From Ferroplasmaceae archaeon UBA567 (GTDB lineage Archaea > Thermoplasmatota > Thermoplasmata > Thermoplasmatales > Thermoplasmataceae): a stretch of 20,491 bases of DNA. This document shows positions 1-7,780 of the stretch, one piece after another (the first letter of the stretch is position 1; every line of letters begins with the position of its first letter). Both the position numbers and the translations under genes were made by a program. The DNA is taken from positions 1 through 20,491 of the forward strand of contig DAUP01000083.1 in NCBI GenBank assembly GCA_002505185.1. The letters run 5' to 3'. Below the pieces are notes generated by a model. That model was not told the DNA's origin, ran no database searches, and saw only the letters and a program-made list of their open reading frames with translations.

Positions 1-587
1 GCTATAGTGTTTTTTATACCATATCTTAAAAGATTGAGTACATCATTTCTTCCCTCAACCACTATAATGGAATCTGATGTCCCAACAGCAGGACCTGCAG
101 GCAGGCGTTCTTCTCCATAGGAAAGTATTTCCTTTTTCTCAACTTCCTCCCTGACAGACTGTATTATGCTTTCACTAAGGCTTTTTCCATTTGTACCCAT
201 TTTCTTGTAAAGTTCCTCAGCCCTCTGTATAACCTTGTCCCTTTTGTTTATCCTTACGTCTTCCACATCCTCTACATCAACTTTTGCCTTGCATGGCCCT
301 ATTCTGTCTATTGTTTCAAGGGCAGCAGCCAGAATTGAGCTTTCTACCTGGTCTAATCCAGAAGGTATAAGGACAAATCCCTCAGTTCTTCCTTTCTTTG
401 TATCTATCTCAACTTCAATTCTACCGATCTTTCCACTTTTCTGTAAATCCCTTAAATCTAATTCCTCACCCAATAAGCCTTCAGTTTGCCCGAATATTGC
501 ACCAACAACATCGGGCTTTTCAACAACACCATCAGTTACTATCTTTGCCTTGATAACATATTTCGTTATGTTTGGATCGACATTCAT
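1..587 (-). CDS. dnaG: Archaeal DnaG-like primase, N-terminal part (cut by window edge)
   Basis: Toprim-domain protein of the archaeal DnaG family, known for primer-synthesis activity in vitro and for association with the RNA exosome. I translated 195 residues from the ATG at 587. They begin MNVDPNITKYVIKAKI and contain the family's conserved N-terminal block (GAIFGQTEGLLGEELDLRDL, residues 29-48) and ALETIDRIGPCKA. The Toprim motif V-V-E-G-R-N-D lies at residues 176-182, with the expected catalytic glutamate E178. The rest of the Toprim domain and the C-terminus lie left of the window. The start is supported by a GGTGAT ribosome-binding site (592-597) four bases upstream. A TATA-like element at 661-670 would leave a leader of about 50 nt. 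The gene is divergent from the endonuclease IV-like gene. Confidence 0.92.
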   Translation of the reverse strand, partial: MNVDPNITKYVIKAKIVTDGVVEKPDVVGAIFGQTEGLLGEELDLRDLQKSGKIGRIEVEIDTKKGRTEGFVLIPSGLDQVESSILAAALETIDRIGPCKAKVDVEDVEDVRINKRDKVIQRAEELYKKMGTNGKSLSESIIQSVREEVEKKEILSYGEERLPAGPAVGTSDSIIVVEGRNDVLNLLRYGIKNTI

Positions 588-949
588 TATTATCACCGTT
601 ATTTGCTTTGATTACGTCAATATGATAATTTTCAGTTACCATTGAATTGTTATGTTTAAAATGTATATAATCTATTCGTTATCATTTCTTGCATATTATT
701 CCAATTAATGTTAATATCAATATATAAGGTATTGGATTGTTTCACGAATTTTTTGATAATATTATTAAATTTATATTATAAGGCCATCAATCCAATTATT
801 ATTGAATGTATATTACCACAATGCGGATTTATGGCAAAATTTATCGATATTCCGGGCAATAATCGGAACAAATCGAATATCAGCAATAGATCGTAGATTA
901 TATAGGAAGTTTCAAAAGGTTAAAATAAGGCATATATATCATTAAAAGA
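588..949. other. Intergenic region between dnaG and the endonuclease IV-like gene
   Basis: This is 362 bases of AT-rich DNA between divergent genes. It holds the dnaG ribosome-binding site (592-597), a minus-strand TATA-like element (661-670) and a plus-strand element GTTAAAATAA (920-929). The last is centred about 25 bases before the ATG at 950, as for a leaderless transcript. Open frames at 235-645 and 708-896 overlap dnaG or have implausible composition, and I do not count them as genes. I see no RNA gene or repeat here. Confidence 0.6.
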
Positions 950-1963
950 ATGATTAAATTTGGAGTTGCTGGAATACCACTAACCAGTAAGGGCAGAACG
1001 TATATAGATTCAATAGAGGATGTGGCAAATCTTGGTCTAAATTCTCTGGAAGTTCAGCTTTTAAGGGTAAACGTAAGCGAAGACCCGGCAATTGAGTACG
1101 TGGATATGTATCCAAAGGATGTAACTGACTCAATAATTGTGGATGTATTAAGGCCTGATGAAAATGGTAATTATAAAAGTATAGGAACTGAAAAGCAAAT
1201 AGAAGAAGATGACATCATACAGGAACTTTTCTGGAATATGGCCCGTAATTATGATGAACTGAAAGAAGGTGGTGAAATAGCCAAAGAGCTGGATATTGAT
1301 ATTTCCATGCATGCGCCTTATTATATGGACTTATTGAACGGGGGAGAAATGGCGGAAAAATCCATAAACCATTTAAGATGGTCACTTTTAATAGGCAGGG
1401 CCATGGGCGCCAAAAGAGTGGTCACACACACAGGATTCTACACAAAGAAAAAATCAGAGAGTCTTAAAAAAGCTCTTGAAATATACAGTGGCATTGCTGA
1501 AGAATTTTCCCATAAAAGTGGGTATCCATATATAGGTGTGGAATCTTCCGGGAAAAAAGACCTGTTCGGTACACAAAAAGAACTGTTTTACTTAGCCGAG
1601 AGAATACCAGATATAGAACCCATCCTTAATTTCCCACACATTCATTCTATAAACAATGGATCACTTATAGATGCAAAAAATTTTGAGGACGTTATGAATG
1701 CATTTTCAAAGTATGCAAAATACGACCTTTACACAGAATTCGGTGGAGTAGACTATGAAAACGGGAATGAATTAAAGATAACTGCAATAAAGCATGGTGA
1801 TTTAAAATTTGAGACACTTGCGGAGGTAGTATCAACAAATGACAGGGATATGGATATTATATCAATGTCGCCATTGTTGGAACATGATGCCCAATACATG
1901 GAGTTAATGTACTGGAGGGCTCTTTCTAAAAAATACCAGAAAAAACTGGCAAAGAAAATATAG
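950..1963 (+). CDS. Endonuclease IV-like TIM-barrel protein (AP endonuclease family 2), atypical metal site
   Basis: A 337-residue protein of the AP endonuclease 2/xylose isomerase-like TIM-barrel superfamily, whose endonuclease IV members cut DNA at abasic sites with three zinc ions. Visible motifs that match strand ends of the family are SMHAPYY (H121), VTHTG (H160), GVESSG (E198), LNFPHIH (N227, H230, H232), TEFGG (E263), KHGD (H282, D284) and SPLLEHDAQ (307-315). Compared from memory with E. coli Nfo, the aspartate before the strand-6 histidine appears to be N227, and the final glutamate ligand (usually E-S-P in archaeal homologues) is replaced by M306. The protein may therefore bind fewer metals or have another activity. 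It starts at an ATG about 25 bases after a TATA-like GTTAAAATAA. The next gene follows after 8 bases, which suggests an operon. Confidence 0.75.
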   Translation: MIKFGVAGIPLTSKGRTYIDSIEDVANLGLNSLEVQLLRVNVSEDPAIEYVDMYPKDVTDSIIVDVLRPDENGNYKSIGTEKQIEEDDIIQELFWNMARNYDELKEGGEIAKELDIDISMHAPYYMDLLNGGEMAEKSINHLRWSLLIGRAMGAKRVVTHTGFYTKKKSESLKKALEIYSGIAEEFSHKSGYPYIGVESSGKKDLFGTQKELFYLAERIPDIEPILNFPHIHSINNGSLIDAKNFEDVMNAFSKYAKYDLYTEFGGVDYENGNELKITAIKHGDLKFETLAEVVSTNDRDMDIISMSPLLEHDAQYMELMYWRALSKKYQKKLAKKI

Positions 1964-1971
1964 GTGTAAAA

Positions 1972-2259
1972 ATGAGAACGTATCCTGTTAGAAAAACAAT
2001 CAAGATTAGCAAGTCGTACATAATCGAAATCCTCAAATCAAAAAATATGGAATTTGAGGAAAATGGGGAACATATAATTTCGTCATATCCTGGACTTAAA
2101 AAAATAGAGTTCTGGACAGACGGAAAAAAACTGTACGCAGAAACAGAGACCGATATGGAATATGAAAATCCATCTGAAACAATAAAATTTTTCAACGACC
2201 TGCTTGCAAAAGTGACTGGATATACAACTAAGGAGAGGAAGAAGCTAATATCTAAATAG
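1972..2259 (+). CDS. Small conserved archaeal protein, DUF5611-like
   Basis: A 95-residue soluble, lysine- and glutamate-rich protein with no membrane segment. The start MRTYPVRK and the C-terminal stretch ending in TGYTTKERKK resemble, from memory, the archaeal DUF5611 family, whose members end in a similar TGYT-KER sequence. The family function is unknown. The ATG lies 8 bases after the stop of the endonuclease IV-like gene and is preceded by GGTG (1964-1967), a plausible ribosome-binding site, so co-transcription is likely. An opposite-strand open frame (1926-2195) is a shadow of this gene. Confidence 0.65.
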   Translation: MRTYPVRKTIKISKSYIIEILKSKNMEFEENGEHIISSYPGLKKIEFWTDGKKLYAETETDMEYENPSETIKFFNDLLAKVTGYTTKERKKLISK

Positions 2260-2282
2260 TTTATTAAATTATAAGAAATAAC

Positions 2283-2648
2283 ATGTACAAAGATAAATTA
2301 TATATTGTTTATTTGATAATAAGTATTGTATCTATATTATTCGTTATTATTTCCCTAAACGATCTGTTATTTGGGAATCAAGCATTGATGAAATTAATTA
2401 CATTAAAATCAGTTGGCAACTGGCAATACTGGATATTGATAGCTTCAATTATAGTATTCTCATATTTTGCTTATATGTCATATTCTGTGCTCAACGACAT
2501 GTCAAAATTCAAAAAATTATTGAAAAGCAGCAGCAAAAAGACATTCATTGAAAACATCCCTGATCTTGAAAGAATTTCAAAGAGGCTAGGTACACACTAT
2601 CATGATTTATTAACACAGGCAAAACATAAATGGGGCATAAGAAAATAA
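2283..2648 (+). CDS. Two-helix membrane protein of unknown function
   Basis: A 121-residue protein with two hydrophobic segments, about residues 7-31 and 50-68. A short polar loop lies between them, and a basic, soluble C-terminal tail of about 50 residues ends in HKWGIRK. The tail (ERISKRLGTHYHDLL) looks helical. I do not recognise the family with certainty; the arrangement reminds me of the small DUF3198 family, but this is a weak memory-based guess. It follows the DUF5611-like gene by 23 bases and could be the last gene of that operon. Its TAA stop (2646-2648) directly abuts the stop of the convergent spermidine synthase gene, leaving no intergenic base. Confidence 0.6.
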   Translation: MYKDKLYIVYLIISIVSILFVIISLNDLLFGNQALMKLITLKSVGNWQYWILIASIIVFSYFAYMSYSVLNDMSKFKKLLKSSSKKTFIENIPDLERISKRLGTHYHDLLTQAKHKWGIRK

Positions 2649-3470
2649 TTATTTCAATATATTCTTCACAAACTCCGGAAGATAAAATGACCCATACAAT
2701 ATATCACTGTTAAAATACTTCCCATTATTTATTTTTTCATCTCTTAATTTCATTTCTTCTCCAGATGCCATAGTAAATGACCATAGACCACTGGGGTACG
2801 TTGGTATAAAGGCACAGTAAGTTTTCACATAGGGAAACACTTCAGACATTCCTTTATGTGCCAAGGCAAGTGCTGTTGGCTGGTAATATGGCGATCCGGA
2901 CTGTGTTACAACTATTCCATCCTCTGTAAGATGCGCCCTGATATCATTATAAAAACTGCTGGAAAATAATCCTTCTGCCGGACCCACCGGATCAGTGGAA
3001 TCTACAATAATCCTGTCAAATTTATCCTTGCTTTCCCTAATATATTTAATTCCGTCACCAACGATTAACTTTACCCTGCTGTCCTTGAACGATGATGAAA
3101 TATCTGGAAAATACTTCTTGGCAACCTCTACAACGTTCCCATCAATTTCAACGTTTGTTATGCCATGTATGTCAAGATCTAATAGTCTTCTGGCTGCTCC
3201 CCCATCCCCACCACCTATTATCAATACATTTGAAGGTTTTGAGTTGAAATAATAGGGAACCATGGTTATCATTTCATGATAAACATATTCATCTTTTTCG
3301 GTTAGTTGTACAGTTCCGTCAATCGACAGTAATTTTCCAAAATCATAGGTATCGAATAGGTCTATTCTCTGGTAATCCGTTTTGATTGAAAGCAATTGAT
3401 CCTTTATTCTGAATGAAAGCTGCAAATTATCCGAGTATCGTTCTGAAAACCAATTTTCTATTAATCTCAT
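2649..3470 (-). CDS. speE: Spermidine synthase-type aminopropyltransferase
   Basis: A 273-residue polyamine aminopropyltransferase, which moves the aminopropyl group of decarboxylated S-adenosylmethionine onto putrescine, or onto agmatine or longer amines in some archaea. The N-terminal beta-strand domain contains LLSIDGTVQLTEKDEYVYHE (48-67). The Rossmann methyltransferase-like core carries IIGGGDGG (84-91), VEID (107-110) and VDSTDPVGPA (156-165), in which D157 is the expected catalytic aspartate. Length is normal for the family. A minus-strand TATA box (3491-3498, ATTATATA) is centred 25 bases from the ATG, which fits a leaderless mRNA. Polyamines stabilise nucleic acids in thermophiles and acidophiles; the exact amine substrate cannot be read from sequence. 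Confidence 0.93.
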   Translation of the reverse strand: MRLIENWFSERYSDNLQLSFRIKDQLLSIKTDYQRIDLFDTYDFGKLLSIDGTVQLTEKDEYVYHEMITMVPYYFNSKPSNVLIIGGGDGGAARRLLDLDIHGITNVEIDGNVVEVAKKYFPDISSSFKDSRVKLIVGDGIKYIRESKDKFDRIIVDSTDPVGPAEGLFSSSFYNDIRAHLTEDGIVVTQSGSPYYQPTALALAHKGMSEVFPYVKTYCAFIPTYPSGLWSFTMASGEEMKLRDEKINNGKYFNSDILYGSFYLPEFVKNILK

Positions 3471-3792
3471 ATAAGTTTATATTTACTGTGTATATAATTT
3501 TTATCGGAACTAAGGTAAATGGTTTACTGGCACAAACAGTTGCAGAATGAATTTATAAGCATAAATCTAAAATCAAGAAATATTATAAATACTAAATAAA
3601 AATATCACTACAATATTACAAATAAAAAAAGTTATTATTTCTTATACTTTAACTTATTTACTAATGGACAAATGTAATAAATATTTGTATTTTTTATAAA
3701 AAGTTAAAGCATATTCAGTAATTTTAAGGGTTTATTGGGTTTTAAATAGAAAAGTTATTATACTACAAATTACATTAAGTATTGGTGAAATA
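3471..3792. other. Intergenic region between speE and the HTa gene
   Basis: A very AT-rich stretch of 322 bases between divergent genes. It holds the speE TATA box at the left, and at the right a TTTTAAATAG element (3740-3749) plus the GGTGA ribosome-binding site of HTa (3784-3788). The middle (about 3540-3720) consists of A/T runs with no open frame of note, and I see no stable hairpin in it. A long AT-rich leader is plausible for an abundantly expressed chromatin gene, but nothing here proves a regulator site. Confidence 0.5.
3491..3498 (-). promoter_or_regulatory. TATA box of the spermidine synthase gene
   Basis: Reads ATTATATA on the minus strand and is centred about 25 bases before the ATG at 3470. 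This spacing predicts transcription starting at or next to the start codon. The same octamer at the same spacing precedes the gene starting at 11951. Confidence 0.6.
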
Positions 3793-4065
3793 ATGGTAGG
3801 TATAAGCGAATTATCAAAAAAGGTTGCCAGCTCTACAAGCACAACACAGAAAAAAACAGCGGAGATAATAACGACATTTCTTAAGGAAACAGTAGAGGCA
3901 GTCAACGATGGAAAGAAAGTAAACCTGGCCGACTTCGGTATCTTTGAAAGAAAAGAACAGAAAGCAAGAGTGGCAAGAAATCCTAAAACCAGAGAAGAAA
4001 TAAAGGTTCCTGCTAAAGATAAGTTCGTATTCAGGGCATCTTCTGCTATAAAATATAAAGATTAA
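3793..4065 (+). CDS. HTa, HU-family chromatin protein
   Basis: A 90-residue HU/IHF-type DNA-binding protein, the HTa protein that replaces histones in Thermoplasmatales. The helical dimerisation half (1-42) is followed by the conserved VNLADFGIFERKEQ (43-56) and the DNA-binding beta-arm with ARVARNPKT (58-66), whose R-N-P tip carries the proline that intercalates into DNA in HU proteins. It ends at the usual HU length. A GGTGA ribosome-binding site lies four bases before the ATG, and a TATA-like TTTTAAATAG (3740-3749) predicts a leader of about 20 bases, so this gene is leadered, unlike many neighbours. HU proteins are bacterial in origin; their presence here reflects an old transfer known for this order. 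Confidence 0.95.
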   Translation: MVGISELSKKVASSTSTTQKKTAEIITTFLKETVEAVNDGKKVNLADFGIFERKEQKARVARNPKTREEIKVPAKDKFVFRASSAIKYKD

Positions 4066-4149
4066 TTTCATAATATAATCATTTTATTAGACAACATATT
4101 TTTTTCATTTCAACTATAATAGTAAAATAATACTTAGCAATAATGTTAC

Positions 4150-5745
4150 ATGAAAGTTCTGGGAATTGAAGGAACGGCACATACAATAAGTGCAGGCATT
4201 GTAGATGAAAAAAATATTCTTTCAAATTCCTCTTCAACATATATTCCCCAAACTGGCGGTATTCATCCACGTGAAGCAGCAATTCACCATGCCGACAACA
4301 TAATACCTGTTATGAAAAAAGCATTTGACAAATCCGGGCTATCACCGAATCAGATAGATCTTGTGGCCTTTTCCATGGGGCCCGGTCTTGGTCCGTGCCT
4401 TCGTGTTGTCGCCACTGCTGCTAGGGCTTTTTCAATTAAATATGGAATTCCACTAATAGGGGTCAATCATCCCCTAGGCCACGTGGAAATCGGGAGGAAG
4501 CTCTCAGGAGCAAAAGACCCTATCATGCTGTATATTTCTGGTGGTAATACGCAGGTTATAGCACATGAGGGCGATTCATACAGAGTTCTTGGGGAAACAA
4601 TGGATATTGGCCTGGGTAACCTGCTCGACAAATTTGCAAGGGATATAGATATACCTTTTCCAGGGGGCCCAAGAATAGAGGAATTTGCATCAAAGGGAGA
4701 TAAACTGTTGGATTTGCCCTATTCTGTCAAGGGAATGGACACATCTTTCTCCGGTATTTACACAGCAGCCATGAGTTACATAAAGAAAGAATCCATAGAA
4801 AATATATGTTACAGCCTTCAGGAAACCACATTCGCCATGCTGGTAGAGGTTCTAGAGAGGGCATTGTATTACACAGATAAAAAAGAAATTCTGCTAGCAG
4901 GGGGTGTAGCAAGAAACGACCGCCTCAGGTCAATGGTATCAGAAATGGCACGTTCATCTGGTTATACTGCACATCTCACGGATAAAAAGTACTGTATGGA
5001 TAATGGGGCAATGATAGCTCAAGCCGGGATGCTGATGTATCTTTCAGGGCAGAGGCAGGATATTATGGAAACCAGGGTAAATCAAAGATTTAGAATAGAT
5101 GAGGTCAAAGTTCCCTGGATAAATTCCAGTAATTTAACAATCAGCAATAATAAGGGTGCAGAGGCATTGATCTCAGAATCACAATTTTATAGCAGGGCTA
5201 CCATTACAAAGCAACGCCTGGAGAAAGAGTACAGAAATCCGGTTCTGGATCATAGAATAAGAATGGAGAGAATGAAAAATGAATTCAATATTCTGTTTCG
5301 GATGAAAAGTTGTGGCATAAATGTTCCAATTGTATATGATTTTAACAGATACAATTTTTCAATAACCATGCAAAAGCTGGATGGTGTAACGCTCAATAAA
5401 GCGATACATGAGGGTAATAACTATATGGAATATATACGGGAACTTGGAAAAATAATTGGAGAAATGCACAACCTCTTAATTGCACATGGTGATCTAACTC
5501 CAAATAATATTATCATTGCAGGTAACAATATCTATCTTATAGATCCCAGTATGGGAAAACTTAATTGCGAAATAGAGGATATGGCAGATGATTTATTTCT
5601 TCTTACAGAATCATTTAAAAGTCTATATCCCAATACTGATGAACTTGAGAATAATTTTATAGACTCCTATAAAAAGAAATCTCATAATTATGAGAAAGTT
5701 ATAGATGTGCTTAGTTCCATAAGGCAAAGAAGGAGATATGTGTGA
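4150..5745 (+). CDS. Kae1-Bud32 fusion, KEOPS complex tRNA t6A synthesis
   Basis: A 531-residue fusion of two KEOPS subunits that make N6-threonylcarbamoyladenosine at tRNA position 37. The N-terminal Kae1/TsaD domain (about 1-325) has the metal-site motif NHPLGHVE (H107, H111), SGGNTQV (130-136), the GGPRIEE segment (172-178) and D284 in YCMDNGAM. The C-terminal Bud32 atypical kinase domain (about 335-531) has a glycine-alanine start GAEALI, R/K-rich KQRLEKEYRNP, the catalytic HGDLTPNN (446-453) and the metal-binding LIDPSMG (463-469). It ends with the basic RQRRRYV tail typical of Bud32. The fusion is known from several euryarchaea. The start at 4150 is preceded by a TATA-like TAGTAAAATAAT, consistent with a leaderless transcript. 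Confidence 0.95.
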   Translation: MKVLGIEGTAHTISAGIVDEKNILSNSSSTYIPQTGGIHPREAAIHHADNIIPVMKKAFDKSGLSPNQIDLVAFSMGPGLGPCLRVVATAARAFSIKYGIPLIGVNHPLGHVEIGRKLSGAKDPIMLYISGGNTQVIAHEGDSYRVLGETMDIGLGNLLDKFARDIDIPFPGGPRIEEFASKGDKLLDLPYSVKGMDTSFSGIYTAAMSYIKKESIENICYSLQETTFAMLVEVLERALYYTDKKEILLAGGVARNDRLRSMVSEMARSSGYTAHLTDKKYCMDNGAMIAQAGMLMYLSGQRQDIMETRVNQRFRIDEVKVPWINSSNLTISNNKGAEALISESQFYSRATITKQRLEKEYRNPVLDHRIRMERMKNEFNILFRMKSCGINVPIVYDFNRYNFSITMQKLDGVTLNKAIHEGNNYMEYIRELGKIIGEMHNLLIAHGDLTPNNIIIAGNNIYLIDPSMGKLNCEIEDMADDLFLLTESFKSLYPNTDELENNFIDSYKKKSHNYEKVIDVLSSIRQRRRYV

Positions 5746-5873
5746 CGCTTATTTGTAATGAAGTCTTCCCACAGCTAAAGGTATATAAGGAATTTAATGT
5801 GAAAATTGGTATATTCTATTACATAGAAAATAAAAAGTTAAGGTTAAATAATTTTCGAATCATAAGGTATTGA

Positions 5874-6506
5874 ATGAACGATTATCTGCTTGATCTGTTT
5901 AGGGATACCAGAATTGTTGCAAAGGTGAAGAATAGGTTCCCATACCTGTTCCAGCTAGCAGAGCTTGAGAGTTCAAGAGCGGGCAGGATTGGAATGGAAG
6001 TTGGACCGGTCAGAGAAAAGGTGATTACAGCCCTCCTGATTTACAAATTCGGCGAGGAAAACGTTGAATATGACCTACCAATTACAGAACCAGAAATTGA
6101 TGTTAAACTGTTTAACCAGCCAATCTCAATAAAAACCATATCAGGAAAGGAACCCTCTGGGGTGAAGCTGATTTGGACTGTTGATGCAGAAAAGGCAAGG
6201 AATTTCTTGGATACATGGCGTCCCACATATGATTTGATCTTTGTTCATGTAAATTGGTCTTCCAAAGGGGGTCTATATTACATACCTTACGAGGTTCAAA
6301 ACACAGTGTTTAATAAAATTGGCAGAGAAAACCATATCAAGTTACCAAAGCAGGGAACAAATCCAAGAGGTGTTGAAATTTCCAATGATGCGTTAAAAAC
6401 TCTCATCAGCAATGATAAAACAAAGTCGATAGAAGTAAATTGGGTTAAGGAATCCATAGACTATGACCCGTTTAAGAGATGGGTTGACTTATGGAGTGAG
6501 GAATAA
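5874..6506 (+). CDS. Type II restriction endonuclease, PD-(D/E)XK type, possibly ThaI-like
   Basis: A 210-residue protein directly upstream of a DNA methyltransferase gene that it overlaps by one base (TAATG at 6504-6508), the usual arrangement of a type II restriction-modification pair. A candidate PD-(D/E)XK site is EIDV (D76) followed by ISIK (S85-x-K87) on the next strand, with E42 or E48 in an upstream helix as a possible extra ligand. A serine in place of the usual acidic residue before the lysine is seen in some restriction enzymes. Length and lineage make me suspect the ThaI family (CGCG cutter, Thermoplasma acidophilum), but I cannot verify this by alignment. A TATA-like GTTAAATAATTTT at about 5842-5854 precedes the ATG by about 26 bases. 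Confidence 0.6.
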   Translation: MNDYLLDLFRDTRIVAKVKNRFPYLFQLAELESSRAGRIGMEVGPVREKVITALLIYKFGEENVEYDLPITEPEIDVKLFNQPISIKTISGKEPSGVKLIWTVDAEKARNFLDTWRPTYDLIFVHVNWSSKGGLYYIPYEVQNTVFNKIGRENHIKLPKQGTNPRGVEISNDALKTLISNDKTKSIEVNWVKESIDYDPFKRWVDLWSEE

Positions 6507-7477
6507 TGAAAGGTAATACCAGAAGAAATGGCTCTCAAACCAGTTCATTTGGGAGTCCAAGTAGGGCAAACCATGACTCGTCAAAGTTTTACAGCAGTCG
6601 ACTTTATGAGGGTTTTTCTAGAGGGAAAGACAATGTCGACTTTAGTGAGAATCCGTTACCTGCTACTTCCATAGATAGGATATTTTGCGAATCTGCTGAA
6701 AGAATGACCGAGCTTCCTGATAAAAGTGTTCATTTAATGGTCACTTCTCCTCCATACAATGTTGGAAAGCTCTACGACAAGGACATGTCTCTGGACGAGT
6801 ACAGAGACTTTCTGACATCAATTTGGAAAGAAGTCTACAGAGTTCTTGTGCCTGGAGGGAGAATATGCGTAAACATTGCAAACCTCGGTAGAAAACCATA
6901 CATTCCATTGCACACCTTTGTAATCCAGGATCTCCTCAAAATCGGTTTTCTAATGAGAGGAGAGGTCATTTGGGACAAAGGGGCAACTGCCAGTTCTTCT
7001 ATTGCGTGGGGAACATATCTCTCTGCCAAGAACCCAGTTCTCAGGGACTCCCACGAATATATCCTCATTTTCTCGAAAGATAGTTTCACACGTGGGGTCA
7101 AAGATAATATGAAGTCCACACTTTCAAAAGAAGAGTTTGCAGAATTTACGAAGAGTATCTGGTCATTTAGTGCTGAATCCGCAACTAAGGTTGGGCATCC
7201 TGCCCCCTTCCCGGTGGAACTTCCTGCCAGATGTATAAAGCTGTACACTTTCGAAGAAGAAGTGGTACTCGATCCGTTCGTTGGCAGTGGAACTACCGCT
7301 GTGGCGGCGATTAATCTCAACCGTCATTATGTTGGTTATGATGTAGATAGCGAATACGTTAACATGGCTGAAAAGCGCATCAAACAGGCGATAGGAAGAA
7401 GAAACCAACAGGTACTCTCGGAGGAAACCCCATACTCAGTTAAGAGGGTGTTAACAAACGGAAAAGGCGCTTCTTAG
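6506..7477 (+). CDS. Type II DNA methyltransferase, amino-methylating (likely N4-cytosine), cognate of the preceding nuclease
   Basis: A 323-residue S-adenosylmethionine-dependent DNA methyltransferase of the permuted (beta-type) order. The catalytic motif IV TSPPYN (80-85) precedes the AdoMet-binding motif I DPFVGSGTT (256-264), followed by HYVGYDVDSEYV (274-285). TSPPY is most common in N4-cytosine enzymes, but N6-adenine cannot be excluded. The central conserved blocks (NIANLGRKPYIPLH, 123-136; HPAPFPVELP, 231-240) are shared with many bacterial and archaeal members. It presumably protects host DNA from the endonuclease encoded just upstream; translation is probably coupled through the TAATG overlap. 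Sampled lines of the gene run near 45% G+C against about 37-40% in nearby genes, which fits horizontal acquisition. Confidence 0.88.
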   Translation: MKGNTRRNGSQTSSFGSPSRANHDSSKFYSSRLYEGFSRGKDNVDFSENPLPATSIDRIFCESAERMTELPDKSVHLMVTSPPYNVGKLYDKDMSLDEYRDFLTSIWKEVYRVLVPGGRICVNIANLGRKPYIPLHTFVIQDLLKIGFLMRGEVIWDKGATASSSIAWGTYLSAKNPVLRDSHEYILIFSKDSFTRGVKDNMKSTLSKEEFAEFTKSIWSFSAESATKVGHPAPFPVELPARCIKLYTFEEEVVLDPFVGSGTTAVAAINLNRHYVGYDVDSEYVNMAEKRIKQAIGRRNQQVLSEETPYSVKRVLTNGKGAS

Positions 7478-7659
7478 AGATCATATTTGAATTCCTTAAG
7501 CTCTCTGAGCCTGATAATGGGTATTCTTCCATGGCCCTTATTACTGCATTCAATTCATCGTTGCTGATTATTTTATTCTTATATTCCCTGTAAATATAGT
7601 TCACATCCCGTTGCTATTTTCATTTCTCTGGTTATTTCTGTTAACGATTTTTGATGCAT
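7474..7659 (-). pseudogene. Small broken gene with two compensating homopolymer frameshifts
   Basis: On the minus strand an ATG at 7659 opens MHQKSLTEITREMKIAT, then runs into a stop. Removing one G from the GGG run at 7607-7609 continues the frame as DVNYIYREYKNKIISNDELN and on to AVIRAMEEY. Adding one C to the CCC run at 7519-7521 continues it to PIIRLRELKEFKYDL and a TAA at 7474-7476, which overlaps the methyltransferase stop codon. The restored product is 61 residues, charged and soluble, of unknown function. A TATA-like TATATATG (about 7685-7692) sits about 30 bases upstream of the ATG, so this was, or is, an expressed gene. The two shifts restore the same frame, so sequencing or assembly errors are possible instead of true decay. 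Confidence 0.55.
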
Positions 7660-7780
7660 ATTATTTTACTATATCTTTAGAGAGCATATATAGGAAATAT
7701 TTGTGGATAATCTATAAAAATAAAAAAGTAAGGGCTAAAGGTGTAAAATTATTAATAAATTATAACGCAATATACGGCAT

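Noticed and set aside
235..645. 136-codon plus-strand open frame
   Set aside because: It lies opposite dnaG, whose translation gives clear family motifs, and the plus-strand product is serine/threonine-rich shadow sequence.
708..896. 62-codon open frame in the dnaG upstream region
   Set aside because: Composition follows the AT-rich background, and there is no ribosome-binding site, good promoter spacing or recognisable motif.
3540..3720. Replication origin in the AT-rich spacer upstream of HTa
   Set aside because: I see no repeated origin-recognition-box motif and no cdc6/orc1 gene in the window; AT-richness alone is not evidence.
6835..7320. 161-codon minus-strand frame inside the methyltransferase gene
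   Set aside because: The methyltransferase catalytic and AdoMet motifs lie on the plus strand; this frame has no own promoter or motif.
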